This document shows, piece after piece, positions 1-9,219 of a DNA stretch of 64,000 nucleotides. The translations under genes were made by a program, and so were the position numbers. This DNA is from Desulfovibrio piger (lineage in GTDB: Bacteria; Desulfobacterota; Desulfovibrionia; Desulfovibrionales; Desulfovibrionaceae): positions 2,281,001-2,345,000 of the forward strand of contig NZ_OX636706.1 of NCBI RefSeq assembly GCF_951793255.1. Reading direction: 5' to 3'. The first letter of the stretch is position 1. Each line of letters opens with the position of its first letter. Below the pieces are notes generated by a model that worked only from the letters and a program-made list of their open reading frames with translations, was not told the DNA's origin and did not search any database.

Positions 1-277
1 CAGGGCGTCTCCAAAGGCTTCTGGCGCAATGGCCGCTTCCTGCAGCGCCGCTTGAAGGATGCCTTCATAGGGGGCGGGAATCCCTAGTTCCGTTCTGGGA
101 ACAACAGCATCCCAGAACCGATGCGCGGCATTGACTGAAAAGCTGTGCAAGGCCTCATAGCAGAGCGCCTTTTTCAGGGATTCTCCATAGGCCTCTGCGG
201 GCGCATGGCGCACCACAATGCACAGATTGATATCTTCGCGCTGTGCCCTGATGACTTCCTGAATGCCGCAGTAGGAG
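1..277 (-). pseudogene. 3' exon (partial) of an intron-interrupted thiol-disulfide oxidoreductase gene
   Basis: This open frame runs off the left edge and has no start of its own. It begins at the 3' splice site of the group II intron. Joined to the exon at 2850-3103 it continues in frame as ...NLE-CSYCGIQEVI..., giving a CxxC (CSYC) motif of the thioredoxin/DsbA-DsbC type shortly after a signal peptide. It continues with helical sequence (VRHAPAEAYGESL). If the intron splices, the product is a periplasmic thiol-disulfide protein encoded next to the coupling-protein gene, comparable in position and type to TrbB-like proteins of IncI systems. The type label means 'interrupted gene'; it may be functional after splicing. 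Confidence 0.75.
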
Positions 278-2849
278 GTAGAGTAGGGGCGCGTTATCCG
301 GTCTGGATGCACTACCCCTCTCTCCGAACCGTGCTTGCACCTTTCGATGCACACGGCTCTCACGGATGCCTCCTTGCTTTGGCTCGCCAATAGGGAAGGT
401 CACGGCGGTGAAGCTCATTGTGGCAATCAACACAGAGAACCATGGTCTTTCGACGCATGGCGCACATCATTTGTTGCCACAGTTGCTTCTTTCCCTGTAC
501 ATCCTTCAGAGCTTTAATGTGATGAACCTCCATATATCCCCCTGTTTTCCCACAATATTCGCAGGTGTTTGCATTTAATCGCTGCACCAATTCTGAACGA
601 GTCATTGTGAATCGTGTAGTATCCCAAGGAGTATCCACATTAGAATTATGGATTTTTGGAGGTTCATGGTCTTTCAACCTGAAAAGCCTGTAGGATTTTG
701 GAATTCCGTTGATATTTACCTTCAGTTCATATCCAGATTGAGCAGATAGTTTCATTTTACGAGCTACTTTTCCTATGGAACTCTTGTGCTTATGAGAGAG
801 TGTTGCAAAGAAACTCCATTGGGCTAGACCAATAACTCTTTGCAGAGCTGTTTTGTAGCCTTGAGCAAGGGAATAATAATTTGCTAATCCTCTCATTTCC
901 GCATTATATGTCATCAATATTTCCACATCGCTACGCCGTAACAATGCAGGACGACTTTTTGGGCGGAATATTGCCATATCTCCATAGCCATTTTTACTCG
1001 CGTATTGGAACATCTTTTCAGATGGAATGTGGAGCTGCATTTTTTCTGAAATTGTCCTTCGATTACAAGTTCCCTTTCCCCATGCAATTTTTGTCGTCTT
1101 TGTGCTTGTGTATGTCTTTATATCATACCCAAGAAATCTAACTCCATCATTTGCATCTGCGATACAAGTTTTCTCTTCAGACACTTCAAGCAGAAGAACA
1201 TTATTTATATATTCCTTCACTTGTAGCATTACTGATTCAGCTTCTTTGCGTGTACCAATGACTCCAATGATGAAATCATCAGCATACCTAACGTAACGAA
1301 GCCTCCTATATTCAGAGTCAACGTGTAATCTGGAATTGATAACTCGCATTTTTTTCTGTATCTCTCGGCGTTCGCGTAGTATCTCCTTGCGGGCATCATT
1401 CAAAGGTTTGCCTTCTTTGAATTTCTGCCTAAGCTCTCTAAGCTCACGATTGATTATAATCATCTGCCTACACAGCTTTTTGTAATCGGGATTATCCTTT
1501 CGTCTTTCACCTTTGTTGAATTGGCAAATCATATCTTCCATAAACGTATCAAGTTCATGAAGGTATATGTTAGCTAATATTGGTGAAATGACGCCACCTT
1601 GTGGTGTCCCACTCCATGTAGCATTGTATTTCCAATCTTGAGCGTATCCAGCTTTGAGCATTTGACGAATAATATGAATTATGCGCTTGTCATCAATCTT
1701 CTTCTCCAGAAATTCAATCATCTTATTATGATTGATATTGTCAAAGAATCCTTTGATATCAAACTCAATAATCCACTTCGTTCCGTTCCAGACGTTTTTT
1801 ACCTGTCGCAAAGCAGAATGACAGGATTTTCCCGGTCTGAATCCATGAGAATTTTCAGAGAAAATAGGCTCATAGATTTGCTCAAGAAGGATTCTGACCA
1901 CTTCTTGCACCAGTTTGTCGTCTCCGGTTGGAATACCGAGAGGACGCAACTTTCCATTCTTTTTGGGAATGTATGTGCGCCGTACAGGTTTCGGACAATA
2001 TTCACGCCTTGCCAACAGCCCAATCAAATGGTTCACCCTTTCTTCGGAGAACCCATCAAGCGTATTTCTATCTACGCCCTTTGTTATGGCTCCCTTGTTA
2101 GAGTATATGTTGGCATAGGCTTGCTTCCACAGAACTTCAGGGTTGGTCGCCAGCCTGAACAGGCCATTGACCCTTCTTCCACTCATGGAAACCTTTGCAA
2201 TGGAATTCATAGCCTTTATCGTAGTTTCTGTTCGCATTAGCGCAACCTACTTATGACTTGTAATTCCGACATCCATAGCTCCCTTCCCCCACATATTTCC
2301 GGCTTTCGTCGCATTCCTGCTTTACTTATACCGTAATTGCGGACCGATTGGATACGTTCTGCCATTGTCATTACAACATGACTTTGGGTACTACGGAGCC
2401 TCCGTTGCCATACAGGTTGTCTTTTATAACAAACCAGCTTAGGCAATCCTGTGTTTATCTGTAAGTAAAGATACGTCATGGTTAGGTGCCCTTTTCGTCT
2501 TTTCATCCCTATTGGGAAGTGCCATGAGGCAGCAAATTATGACAGATAGAATGCCAGTCCATCATATACCTCATTACAACGTCTCAATCACCTTTTCTTC
2601 GTTGTTATAGAAACCAAATATTGCTCAGACTAGGGTTCAGGCAATTCAGCTTTCACCATACATGACTTGCACTTGCATAAGACTATGACCGGTGATTGTC
2701 ATTCTTTGTGCCTTTTCCAGAGATGCTATGTTCACGTTCCGCTTTCGCAGTTTCAGCTTTTACAAGCACCGCTAACTCTGGCGTGCATGGAATCTATTTG
2801 CAATTCCAGGGTATTCAACCCACTTCCCTTACAAACTTACACAGCGCAC
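278..2849 (-). mobile_element. Group II intron with reverse transcriptase ORF
   Basis: On the minus strand the intron starts with GTGCGC (2849-2844), the bacterial group II 5' consensus. It ends in a 34-nt domain V hairpin (326-359: GAGCCG...GAAA...CGGUUC type), then a domain VI-like hairpin (about 281-322), closing at ...CTAC (278). Total size is 2572 bp with the RT gene in domain IV. Ends were chosen because joining 2850 to 277 restores one reading frame through a CxxC motif. A possible EBS1 (GAATG on the plus strand at 2549-2553, matching the last five exon bases) was noticed but is weak. The stretch 2238-2849 holds the RNA domains I-III and no gene. Confidence 0.9.
360..2237 (-). CDS. ltrA: Group II intron reverse transcriptase/maturase with HNH endonuclease
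   Basis: This 625-residue intron-encoded protein carries the RT fingers-palm domain (GTPQGGVISPILANIYL; catalytic YADD in RYADDFIIG), the maturase X domain, and a C-terminal HNH nuclease domain (CEYC...HHIKAL...CVDCHNELH). It binds its intron RNA, assists splicing, and drives target-primed reverse transcription for mobility. All parts look intact, so the intron may be active. The stop codon (360-362) directly abuts domain V. The start was taken as the first ATG; an in-frame ATG about nine codons downstream is possible. Confidence 0.93.
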   Translation of the reverse strand: MRTETTIKAMNSIAKVSMSGRRVNGLFRLATNPEVLWKQAYANIYSNKGAITKGVDRNTLDGFSEERVNHLIGLLARREYCPKPVRRTYIPKKNGKLRPLGIPTGDDKLVQEVVRILLEQIYEPIFSENSHGFRPGKSCHSALRQVKNVWNGTKWIIEFDIKGFFDNINHNKMIEFLEKKIDDKRIIHIIRQMLKAGYAQDWKYNATWSGTPQGGVISPILANIYLHELDTFMEDMICQFNKGERRKDNPDYKKLCRQMIIINRELRELRQKFKEGKPLNDARKEILRERREIQKKMRVINSRLHVDSEYRRLRYVRYADDFIIGVIGTRKEAESVMLQVKEYINNVLLLEVSEEKTCIADANDGVRFLGYDIKTYTSTKTTKIAWGKGTCNRRTISEKMQLHIPSEKMFQYASKNGYGDMAIFRPKSRPALLRRSDVEILMTYNAEMRGLANYYSLAQGYKTALQRVIGLAQWSFFATLSHKHKSSIGKVARKMKLSAQSGYELKVNINGIPKSYRLFRLKDHEPPKIHNSNVDTPWDTTRFTMTRSELVQRLNANTCEYCGKTGGYMEVHHIKALKDVQGKKQLWQQMMCAMRRKTMVLCVDCHNELHRRDLPYWRAKARRHP

Positions 2850-3103
2850 CATTCAAGATTGGCCCAGTATTCGACGACTTCCCCCTGAATGCCGTCCACG
2901 GGCCTGCCGTCAAGACAGCGTCTGCCGGAAAGATCGGACAAGGCCGGAGGCGGCAGGGCCAGGTCCTTTGCAAGCTCCGTTCGTACTCCGGCCTCCACGG
3001 CAACACGATCCGACATCGGCGTTCCGGCCCGAAGCGACGACACAGGCAACACGAAAGAACAGGCAATCGCCAGTATGAACAACACATTACAGAGCGGATG
3101 CAT
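2850..3103 (-). pseudogene. 5' exon of intron-interrupted periplasmic thiol-disulfide protein (TrbB/DsbC-like)
   Basis: The ATG at 3103 has a strong AGGAGG site six bases upstream and overlaps the end of the coupling-protein gene, implying translational coupling. The product begins MHPLCNVLFILAIACSFVLP, a signal peptide, then about 60 residues up to WANLE. The next codon is cut after TG by the intron; the 3' exon supplies C, making TGC (Cys) followed by SYC. Unspliced, translation would run into the intron and stop after a few codons (W-C-A-V...). The function fits disulfide handling for cysteine-containing transfer proteins in the periplasm. Assignment rests on the motif, signal peptide and context. 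Confidence 0.78.
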
Positions 3104-4862
3104 GACTGGCCTCCTGAGATATTTGAAGAAGCTGGGGGATTCGCAGCTGCGCATTTTTCAGGGGAGGATTGGCAAAGAACATATCCCCGCGAACAATCTG
3201 TCCGTTGAAGATGAAATGTGCCTCGCCTTCGATCTGCTCCTGCAAATCCCGCAGGACGACGCGGTCTTCCATCTCCACCGTTGTGGCGTTGGCATCCCGA
3301 TATTCAGGACTGATTTTTTCATCAATGCTGTAGCCGGTGGTGCGGAGAACAGTGCTTTGTCCGGCTTGTCCGCGCAGCAATTCCCAGGTTTTCTCGGCAT
3401 CCTGCATCTTCATGAAGATTTTGACGCAGGTATTGGCAACCATCTGCTGCGCCCCCTTCTGGTCAGCTTCAAGGATGCCCGCATAATCCTGACTGGCCAC
3501 AATGGCGGCGATGCCCAGCCCGCGTCCCTGAGTGAGGACAACTTCAAATCCGGGAGTGACAATGGCCGCATACTCGTCCACGATGCAGAGGTAAGGCCCT
3601 ATGCCTATGGTATCTGTGGGCAGAGACTCCAGCACATCGGCGGCATTACCTTCGATACGCGCCCCAAGACCCACGGAACAGGCATTGCGAATGGCGGAAA
3701 GACTGATTTTTCCGAGGCTCTCAAGTTCGGCGGGAGCCTTTTCCAGAGAAGGCAGGGGAACAACCAGAATCCGGCGCTGCATGATGGCATCAGCAAAGTC
3801 CACTTCTCCATCTTCCACGCCATAGATATGGGAATAGGTATCCGTCAGACTGGCCAGCGTCTTGCCGAAATATGACTGGGCGTAGCCGAACTGCTCCGCA
3901 AAGGACGGCGGCTGATCCTTCAGCTCCCGTCCGGCAATCCAGCTGGTGCTTCCCAGAGCTGCCTGAATGGAGGCGCGGGATTCCTCGTCCAGCTCCGGGC
4001 GCATGGCCAGCTCTACGCACTTTTCCAGCGTCAGCGTCTCACGGAGGACTCTGGTGGAGAGCTTGATCAAGCCCTTGTCGCGCAAATCCACCAGCGCATA
4101 CATGATGCCGGTGATCAGAGTCTGCGCCTTGTCGGCAAAGATGCTGTTTGCTCCATCCGAAACCGACATCAGGGAGACAAGAAGCTGGGTCAGGCCCTCG
4201 GCACTGCCGAATGTGAAGGGATTGTTCGTGTTTGACAGCCGTTCCGGCGTCTTATCCCGTGTTTTGCCGCTGGTGCTGTAGTTGAGAACCCGGAAATCAT
4301 CGTCACGTCCCAGAAAACGCGCCATCTGCCAGAGTTGCACAGGGAGTTTGGCGCTCGATTTGGGATCGATGTAAAAAAGGCCGCTTCCTGTGGCCAGCGC
4401 ATTGTAGGAAAGCGAGACAAGCGTTTCCGTCTTGCCGGAACCGGTTGTGCCGAACAACAGGCAGTGCGTGAGAATATCCTTGGCTTTCAGCCAGAGTTCC
4501 TGCCCGTCCTGCGTGCGATTGCCCAGAAAGAAGATTCCTTCCGGCGCAGCGTATCCGCGCCGTCCGGGCAAGGGATCGCCCCAATCCTTTCCCCTTTGTC
4601 CCAGCGGCATACGAAAGGGCAGATGCTCTCTGGGGATGGCACAGCGCCGGGCGGCAAAGAAAGCCATGCCCACACAGAAGAGCGGGATGGCATAGCCGGG
4701 AAAGAGGACAAGACACAGCCCGGCCGCACAAAGACCGCCGGTCTGAACCTGTCTCAGCTTGAGCATATCGTTCAGACGCTGCAAGGGAGAGCGCACATCC
4801 CGAAGGAGCTGTTTGCGCTCCTGGGTTTCATGATCTTCAAGACCGCGTATTTTTCTGGTCAT
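3087..4862 (-). CDS. trbC: Type IV coupling protein, TrbC/DotL family ATPase
   Basis: This 591-residue protein has a hydrophobic N-terminal segment (about residues 41-70) and a Walker A motif GTTGSGKT near residue 138. A Walker B-like CIVDEYAAIV and a QDYAG segment typical of VirD4/DotL ATPases lie in the C-terminal half. The coupling protein binds relaxosomes and feeds DNA to the secretion channel at the inner membrane. It is shorter than DotL (about 780 residues) because it lacks the long C-terminal adaptor-binding tail. It lies just downstream of trbA(dotM), its usual partner, and overlaps the next gene. Confidence 0.88.
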   Translation of the reverse strand: MTRKIRGLEDHETQERKQLLRDVRSPLQRLNDMLKLRQVQTGGLCAAGLCLVLFPGYAIPLFCVGMAFFAARRCAIPREHLPFRMPLGQRGKDWGDPLPGRRGYAAPEGIFFLGNRTQDGQELWLKAKDILTHCLLFGTTGSGKTETLVSLSYNALATGSGLFYIDPKSSAKLPVQLWQMARFLGRDDDFRVLNYSTSGKTRDKTPERLSNTNNPFTFGSAEGLTQLLVSLMSVSDGANSIFADKAQTLITGIMYALVDLRDKGLIKLSTRVLRETLTLEKCVELAMRPELDEESRASIQAALGSTSWIAGRELKDQPPSFAEQFGYAQSYFGKTLASLTDTYSHIYGVEDGEVDFADAIMQRRILVVPLPSLEKAPAELESLGKISLSAIRNACSVGLGARIEGNAADVLESLPTDTIGIGPYLCIVDEYAAIVTPGFEVVLTQGRGLGIAAIVASQDYAGILEADQKGAQQMVANTCVKIFMKMQDAEKTWELLRGQAGQSTVLRTTGYSIDEKISPEYRDANATTVEMEDRVVLRDLQEQIEGEAHFIFNGQIVRGDMFFANPPLKNAQLRIPQLLQISQEASHASAL

Positions 4863-4871
4863 AGAGCCACC

Positions 4872-6170
4872 TCAGTACTGTTCCTGCGCCAGAGTCTGAT
4901 CTTCATTAGCGTCATATTCGGGATCGTCTTCGGCTTTGGAAAAAACGATTTCCGGCAAGGATGCGTCATGGGCGCCGGACATGGGAGGAATGAAAATCTC
5001 CGTCAGCCAGCCCTGGGCATTGAGCGCCGCCCTGAGACTGTGCACGACAGCGGCCACATGCGGCTCGGAAAGAGCCTGTCCGGCCTGTTCTTCCGCATGG
5101 TAATGCGCCCATGCGGCAGCCCCTTCCATCATGGCCGTGCGTCCCCCGCATTGGCAGAGCGCATACCAGAGGGGCCGATCCAGCGGACGCAGCCAGAGAA
5201 ATTGCGAATTGGCCAGCACCCCCTTGCGCCGTGCGCGGTACAGCAGGGCCATGAACCACGGCAGTTCAAAGGCCGCATGGCGGGAAAGGCAGCGCTCGGA
5301 GAGCAGCGCGTTATGCCGCTCCCAGAGTTCTTTCAAGCGATACTGGAAGGTTTTCTTTTGCAGAATGGAGCACGTCGCCCACTCTCCTTTTTCGACGTAG
5401 GACAGGGACATGGCATCCAGAATGGAGACACCGCTTTTTTTGTCCCCACCTGCGTATGCCAGAAACGCAACGGCCAGAGCCTGGCGGCATGGCGCAAGTT
5501 CCGCATAGTTCTCAAACGGTTTACCGAGTTGCGCCCGCAGCACCTCAAGCGTTTTTGCCTCGTCCAGACGGGCATTGCCCCAGACGGGAAGTTCCGTATC
5601 CGGGAGTCCGTCACGCAAGCCCTGTTCGGGGGAAAACGGCTGTCCGTCCGCATCAAGCAGCAGCCCCTGCTCCAGCGCAAACTGGCCAGGCGTGCGGGCA
5701 ATACGCCACAGTCCGCTATCAAAGGATTTCTGTGAAAGCAGATAGCTGCCACGCTCGACAACAGGCCACAGACAGGGGAAGGAGGCCGCATTGTTCTTCA
5801 GCAGACGATTCATGTTGAAACGACGAACAAGACGCCCGACACGGTCATGGAAAAAGACATGCAGGAAGCAAAGGGCAAGAATCAGTGCCAGCGGCCAGCG
5901 TATCCAGGAAGCGGAGTAATGCAGGATATGCCGCATTTGCTCCCAGTTCAGCGATGCCGGGTCTATGTCAGACAAGCGGGCGAGGGCTGTCCGGGCTTCT
6001 TCCGAAAAAGGCGCAAATATCTTGACCTGCGCCAGAGCCAGACGGAGCAGCGGCCCGTTGATACTGCCGCAGTGAGCAGCATACAATCCCGGAATGACGA
6101 CACAGAACAGAATAAGCAAGGCGCAGCACAGGAAGAGCAGATCATCCCTGTTATCGGAAGGCTGACTCAT
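4872..6170 (-). CDS. trbA: TrbA/DotM (IcmP)-like coupling complex membrane protein
   Basis: The product of 432 residues starts at MSQPSDNRDDLL, overlapping the transglycosylase gene by an ATGA-type junction. It has two N-terminal membrane segments (about residues 10-30 and 85-105) and a large cytoplasmic domain with a conserved helical core (ELPWFMALLYRARRKG, FLWLRPLDRPLWYAL), the hallmark of DotM/IcmP/TrbA. DotM pairs with the DotL coupling ATPase; here the two genes are adjacent (9 bp apart). A longer in-frame extension upstream exists but would overlap the neighbour widely, so the internal ATG was preferred. Confidence 0.85.
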   Translation of the reverse strand: MSQPSDNRDDLLFLCCALLILFCVVIPGLYAAHCGSINGPLLRLALAQVKIFAPFSEEARTALARLSDIDPASLNWEQMRHILHYSASWIRWPLALILALCFLHVFFHDRVGRLVRRFNMNRLLKNNAASFPCLWPVVERGSYLLSQKSFDSGLWRIARTPGQFALEQGLLLDADGQPFSPEQGLRDGLPDTELPVWGNARLDEAKTLEVLRAQLGKPFENYAELAPCRQALAVAFLAYAGGDKKSGVSILDAMSLSYVEKGEWATCSILQKKTFQYRLKELWERHNALLSERCLSRHAAFELPWFMALLYRARRKGVLANSQFLWLRPLDRPLWYALCQCGGRTAMMEGAAAWAHYHAEEQAGQALSEPHVAAVVHSLRAALNAQGWLTEIFIPPMSGAHDASLPEIVFSKAEDDPEYDANEDQTLAQEQY

Positions 6171-6685
6171 GGGCGCGCCTCCTGAAGGGATGGCAACATG
6201 GCAATTCCCCGGTGATGCAGCTTCTCCAGATTGGCCCGTACCCGCGCCATATAGGCATCCCGGTGATGGGGGGTTCTGGAGTGATATGCGCCGATGGCCT
6301 GCCAGATGTCTCCGGTACGCAGGTATTCCCTGCGCAGCAGCCAGGCTGCCGCATACGCATTGACGCAGCCGTCCTGAAGGACGGCTTCCGGGGCGATGCC
6401 CATTGCCGCCAGCGTATCGACATGAACCGTATTGACTTGAAACGGTCCCATATCCCATGTGCCATTGGTGTTGCGCAGAGCTTCGCCCGTCTTGCCGCCT
6501 TCTGTCGCAAGGATGCCAAACAGCGCGGCTGCAGGCAGACCTCCGGCACGGGCCGCATCAAGAACGCAGGCCGCCGTCAAGGGGCGTGTCTGCGGTAACG
6601 TGACTCTGGCGCGTTCGGCGGCACAGGAGATGCCCGCCAGGAAGCAAAGGGCCACAAGCGAAAAAAGCATGGCCGGCACCTTCAT
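6167..6685 (-). CDS. Periplasmic lytic transglycosylase (VirB1-like)
   Basis: A 172-residue protein with a signal peptide (MKVPAMLFSLVALCFLAGIS-CAA) and an SLT-type lysozyme fold: the catalytic glutamate lies in GILATEGGKTGEAL, followed by WDMGPFQVN and AAWLLRREY motifs. It should cut peptidoglycan locally so the transfer channel can be built. It overlaps both neighbours by about 4 bp, so it belongs to the same transcript as the upstream small secreted protein and the downstream trbA. Confidence 0.88.
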   Translation of the reverse strand: MKVPAMLFSLVALCFLAGISCAAERARVTLPQTRPLTAACVLDAARAGGLPAAALFGILATEGGKTGEALRNTNGTWDMGPFQVNTVHVDTLAAMGIAPEAVLQDGCVNAYAAAWLLRREYLRTGDIWQAIGAYHSRTPHHRDAYMARVRANLEKLHHRGIAMLPSLQEARP

Positions 6686-7101
6686 TTGAGGCCCCCTTTC
6701 AGCTGGAGGAGAAATTCTCCGCTTGTGCCATAAACCTTGAAGGGGTTGTTACCGCCGATGCCGTTGACGCTGTTGAGCACCTGATTGTGGGCGTCATTGA
6801 CTTTCTGCTGGATCAGGGAATCCACCTGATTGCACATGCCCTCGATAAGCTGTTCTATGCCCGGCAGAGTGACGCCGAGATTGAAGGCATCGCCAATGTC
6901 ATTGACGCAGTCCAGACAGGTAGCCAGAGGTTTTCGTTCGGACTCAGGATCAGGAACAAGGGTGTTGTAGACATCCGTAATGCGCCCGTTTCGCTGCTGC
7001 ATGGCCGTGCCTGCAACGTCCTGAACATCCTGACACGACGAGGCAGGACAAGGAGAGGCGAAGGAAAGGCAGAGGACAGAAAGGAGAAGAATGCGCTTCA
7101 T
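6682..7101 (-). CDS. Small secreted protein of the transfer operon, function unknown
   Basis: A 139-residue protein starting MKRILLLSVLCLSFASPCPA, a clear signal peptide, then a Cys-containing region (SCQDVQDV, ATCLDCVNDIGD, GMCNQVDSL) and a predicted helix. The several cysteines could form disulfides in the periplasm, which would suit the thiol-disulfide protein encoded in the same operon. The ATG overlaps the topoisomerase stop (ATGA). No family was recognised; it is probably a periplasmic part or helper of the conjugation system. Confidence 0.7.
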   Translation of the reverse strand: MKRILLLSVLCLSFASPCPASSCQDVQDVAGTAMQQRNGRITDVYNTLVPDPESERKPLATCLDCVNDIGDAFNLGVTLPGIEQLIEGMCNQVDSLIQQKVNDAHNQVLNSVNGIGGNNPFKVYGTSGEFLLQLKGGLK

Positions 7102-9218
7102 TTCCTGCTCCTTTTTTTCGTGTCGGGAGCGCCATTTGCGCCGACAGGATAGATTTGCTTGCAGGCGGGATAGCCCGAACAGCCAAAGAACTCGCCTTTT
7201 GCACCTGTCCGCAGTATCAGCGCCCTGCCACAAACGGGGCAGACATGTTCAGATAGTACCGGTCTGGCCCTGGGAGTGCCGGGTTTGCCCTTGTCATCGG
7301 GCAGCAGACGCTTGCAGGCCGGATAGGCGGAGCAGCCCCAGAACCATGAGCCGTCTTTTTTGCTTTTGCGGCGCAGAAGGGCCGCGCCGCAGTCCGGGCA
7401 GGGATAAAGCGGCTTCTGTTTACGCTCCAGAATCGGGGCCAGCAGTTCGGGCAGAATGCGCTTCTGCTCCTCAAGGAAGAATTCCAGAGATTCCTTTCCC
7501 TGCGCTATGGATTCCAGTCGCTCTTCCCAGGCGGCTGTGGTGACGGGGTCTTTCAGCGCCGGGGGCGTCAGGTCGATGACTTCTCTTCCAAGAGGCGTGG
7601 AAACAAGCGATTTCTTCTCAACAGCCAGATAACCGCGTTCCTTCAGGGTTTCGATGATGTTGGCGCGAGTGGCTTCTGTCCCGATGCCATTGCTGTCCCT
7701 GAGTGTGGCTTTTGCCCGTGCATCCTGAACATGGCGATGGACATTGGCCATTGCCTCAATCAAACTTCCTTCTGTAAATCTGGAAGGCGGAGCAGTCTTT
7801 TTGAGCACGCTTTCCGCAGTGTCACACCGCACGCCGTCCCCCTGTTCCACCAGAGGAAGAAGGGGCTGTTCCTGCGCATCTTCGTCTTCCTGCTCTCTGG
7901 CAAAGGCCGTCCACCCGGCTTCCAGAAGACGGCGTCCCGTGGCTTCCCAGCGGGTATCTCCAAGAGCAACCACGATTTTCTGCGATTCATGGCGCATGGG
8001 AGGATGAAATTGCAGGCAGAAGGCTGTGGCGATCAGCAAAAACAGAGAGCGTTCATCCCCGGAGAGCTGTTCCGGGCATTCGCCGGTGGGAACAATGGCA
8101 TGATGCGCTGTTACCTTCCGGGTATTCCAGACAGCACTTTTTCTTTTGCCGTCCGCCTTGCCCGCGCACTGTTCCAGACCCGGAATCGAGGCCAGTGCCT
8201 TCAGGACTCCGTCAGCTGCCTCAAACTGCTCCTCCGGTAGATACCGGCAGTCAGTTCTGGGGTAGGTGGTCAGCTTTTTTTCATAAAGGGATTGGGCGGT
8301 ATCAAGGACGCGCTTCGCGGACATGCCGAACCGGGAAGAGGCGGCCTTTTGCAGCGAAGACAGAGAGTGCGGCAAGGGAGCGGGAGTGCTTTTCTTCTCC
8401 CGCAGGGATTCCAGAATAGTCCCCTGTACCCCATTGACCTGCTCAATGATGGATGCAGCCTGTGATATGTCCACAAGACGTCCGGCGTCATCCAGCCCGC
8501 CCTGTGTTTCAGAAGGCATAAAGACGGCTGAGAAGTTGCCGCTGGCATGAGCAAGCCCGACGCGCAACACGAAATAATCCGAGGGGGTAAAACTGGCGAT
8601 TTTCCTGTCGCGACCAACGACCAGCGCCAGTGTGGGCGTTTGTACGCGCCCCAGGGACAGCACTTCCGCTCTCCCGCTTTCTCTGCCCGAAATGGTCAGG
8701 GCACGAGTGGCATTCATGCCCACCAGCCAGTCGGCCAGCATCCGGGCGCGTGCGGCATCCCGCAACGGGGCGTTGGGCGCATTGTCCCTGATATCGTTCA
8801 GCGCGATACGAACAGACTTGTCATCAAGAGAGGGAAGCCAGATACGGAACACTGGGCCGCGATAGGCGAAATGTTCAAGCACCTCGTCAACAAGAAGCTG
8901 CCCTTCGCGATCCGGATCACCGGCATTGACAACGGCAGCCGCGTCACGCAGCAATTTCCCGATGAGCTTGAGCTGGGCAGCCGCCTTTTGCTTGACGACA
9001 TATTTCCAGGAAGAAGGAATGATGGGCAGATGCTCACGCCGCCATTGCGCATATTCCGGCGCGTAGGCTTCGGGCCATGCAGGTTCAAGAAGGTGTCCGA
9101 AGCACCAGGTAACGCAATCGTCACCGCACCTGATATGCCCGTTTTCCGTATGACCGCCGCCAAGTCCTCTGGCGATGGCCTTTCCAAGACTGGGTTTTTC
9201 GGCAATAAAAAGTCTCAT
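7098..9218 (-). CDS. topB: DNA topoisomerase III-like protein of the conjugative element
   Basis: A 706-residue type IA topoisomerase. It begins MRLFIAEKPSLGKAIARGLG (Toprim domain with DPDREGQLL), then the cleavage domain with the active-site tyrosine in LTTYPRTDCRYL. The C-terminus has two four-cysteine zinc ribbons (CPDCGAALL...CSAYPACKR and CPVCGRALI...CSGYPACKQ). Conjugative elements often carry a TopB/TraE enzyme that decatenates or relaxes transferred DNA. It overlaps the downstream gene by ATGA and lies 1 bp from the upstream ArdC-like gene stop. Confidence 0.93.
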   Translation of the reverse strand: MRLFIAEKPSLGKAIARGLGGGHTENGHIRCGDDCVTWCFGHLLEPAWPEAYAPEYAQWRREHLPIIPSSWKYVVKQKAAAQLKLIGKLLRDAAAVVNAGDPDREGQLLVDEVLEHFAYRGPVFRIWLPSLDDKSVRIALNDIRDNAPNAPLRDAARARMLADWLVGMNATRALTISGRESGRAEVLSLGRVQTPTLALVVGRDRKIASFTPSDYFVLRVGLAHASGNFSAVFMPSETQGGLDDAGRLVDISQAASIIEQVNGVQGTILESLREKKSTPAPLPHSLSSLQKAASSRFGMSAKRVLDTAQSLYEKKLTTYPRTDCRYLPEEQFEAADGVLKALASIPGLEQCAGKADGKRKSAVWNTRKVTAHHAIVPTGECPEQLSGDERSLFLLIATAFCLQFHPPMRHESQKIVVALGDTRWEATGRRLLEAGWTAFAREQEDEDAQEQPLLPLVEQGDGVRCDTAESVLKKTAPPSRFTEGSLIEAMANVHRHVQDARAKATLRDSNGIGTEATRANIIETLKERGYLAVEKKSLVSTPLGREVIDLTPPALKDPVTTAAWEERLESIAQGKESLEFFLEEQKRILPELLAPILERKQKPLYPCPDCGAALLRRKSKKDGSWFWGCSAYPACKRLLPDDKGKPGTPRARPVLSEHVCPVCGRALILRTGAKGEFFGCSGYPACKQIYPVGANGAPDTKKRSRK

Positions 9219-9219
9219 G

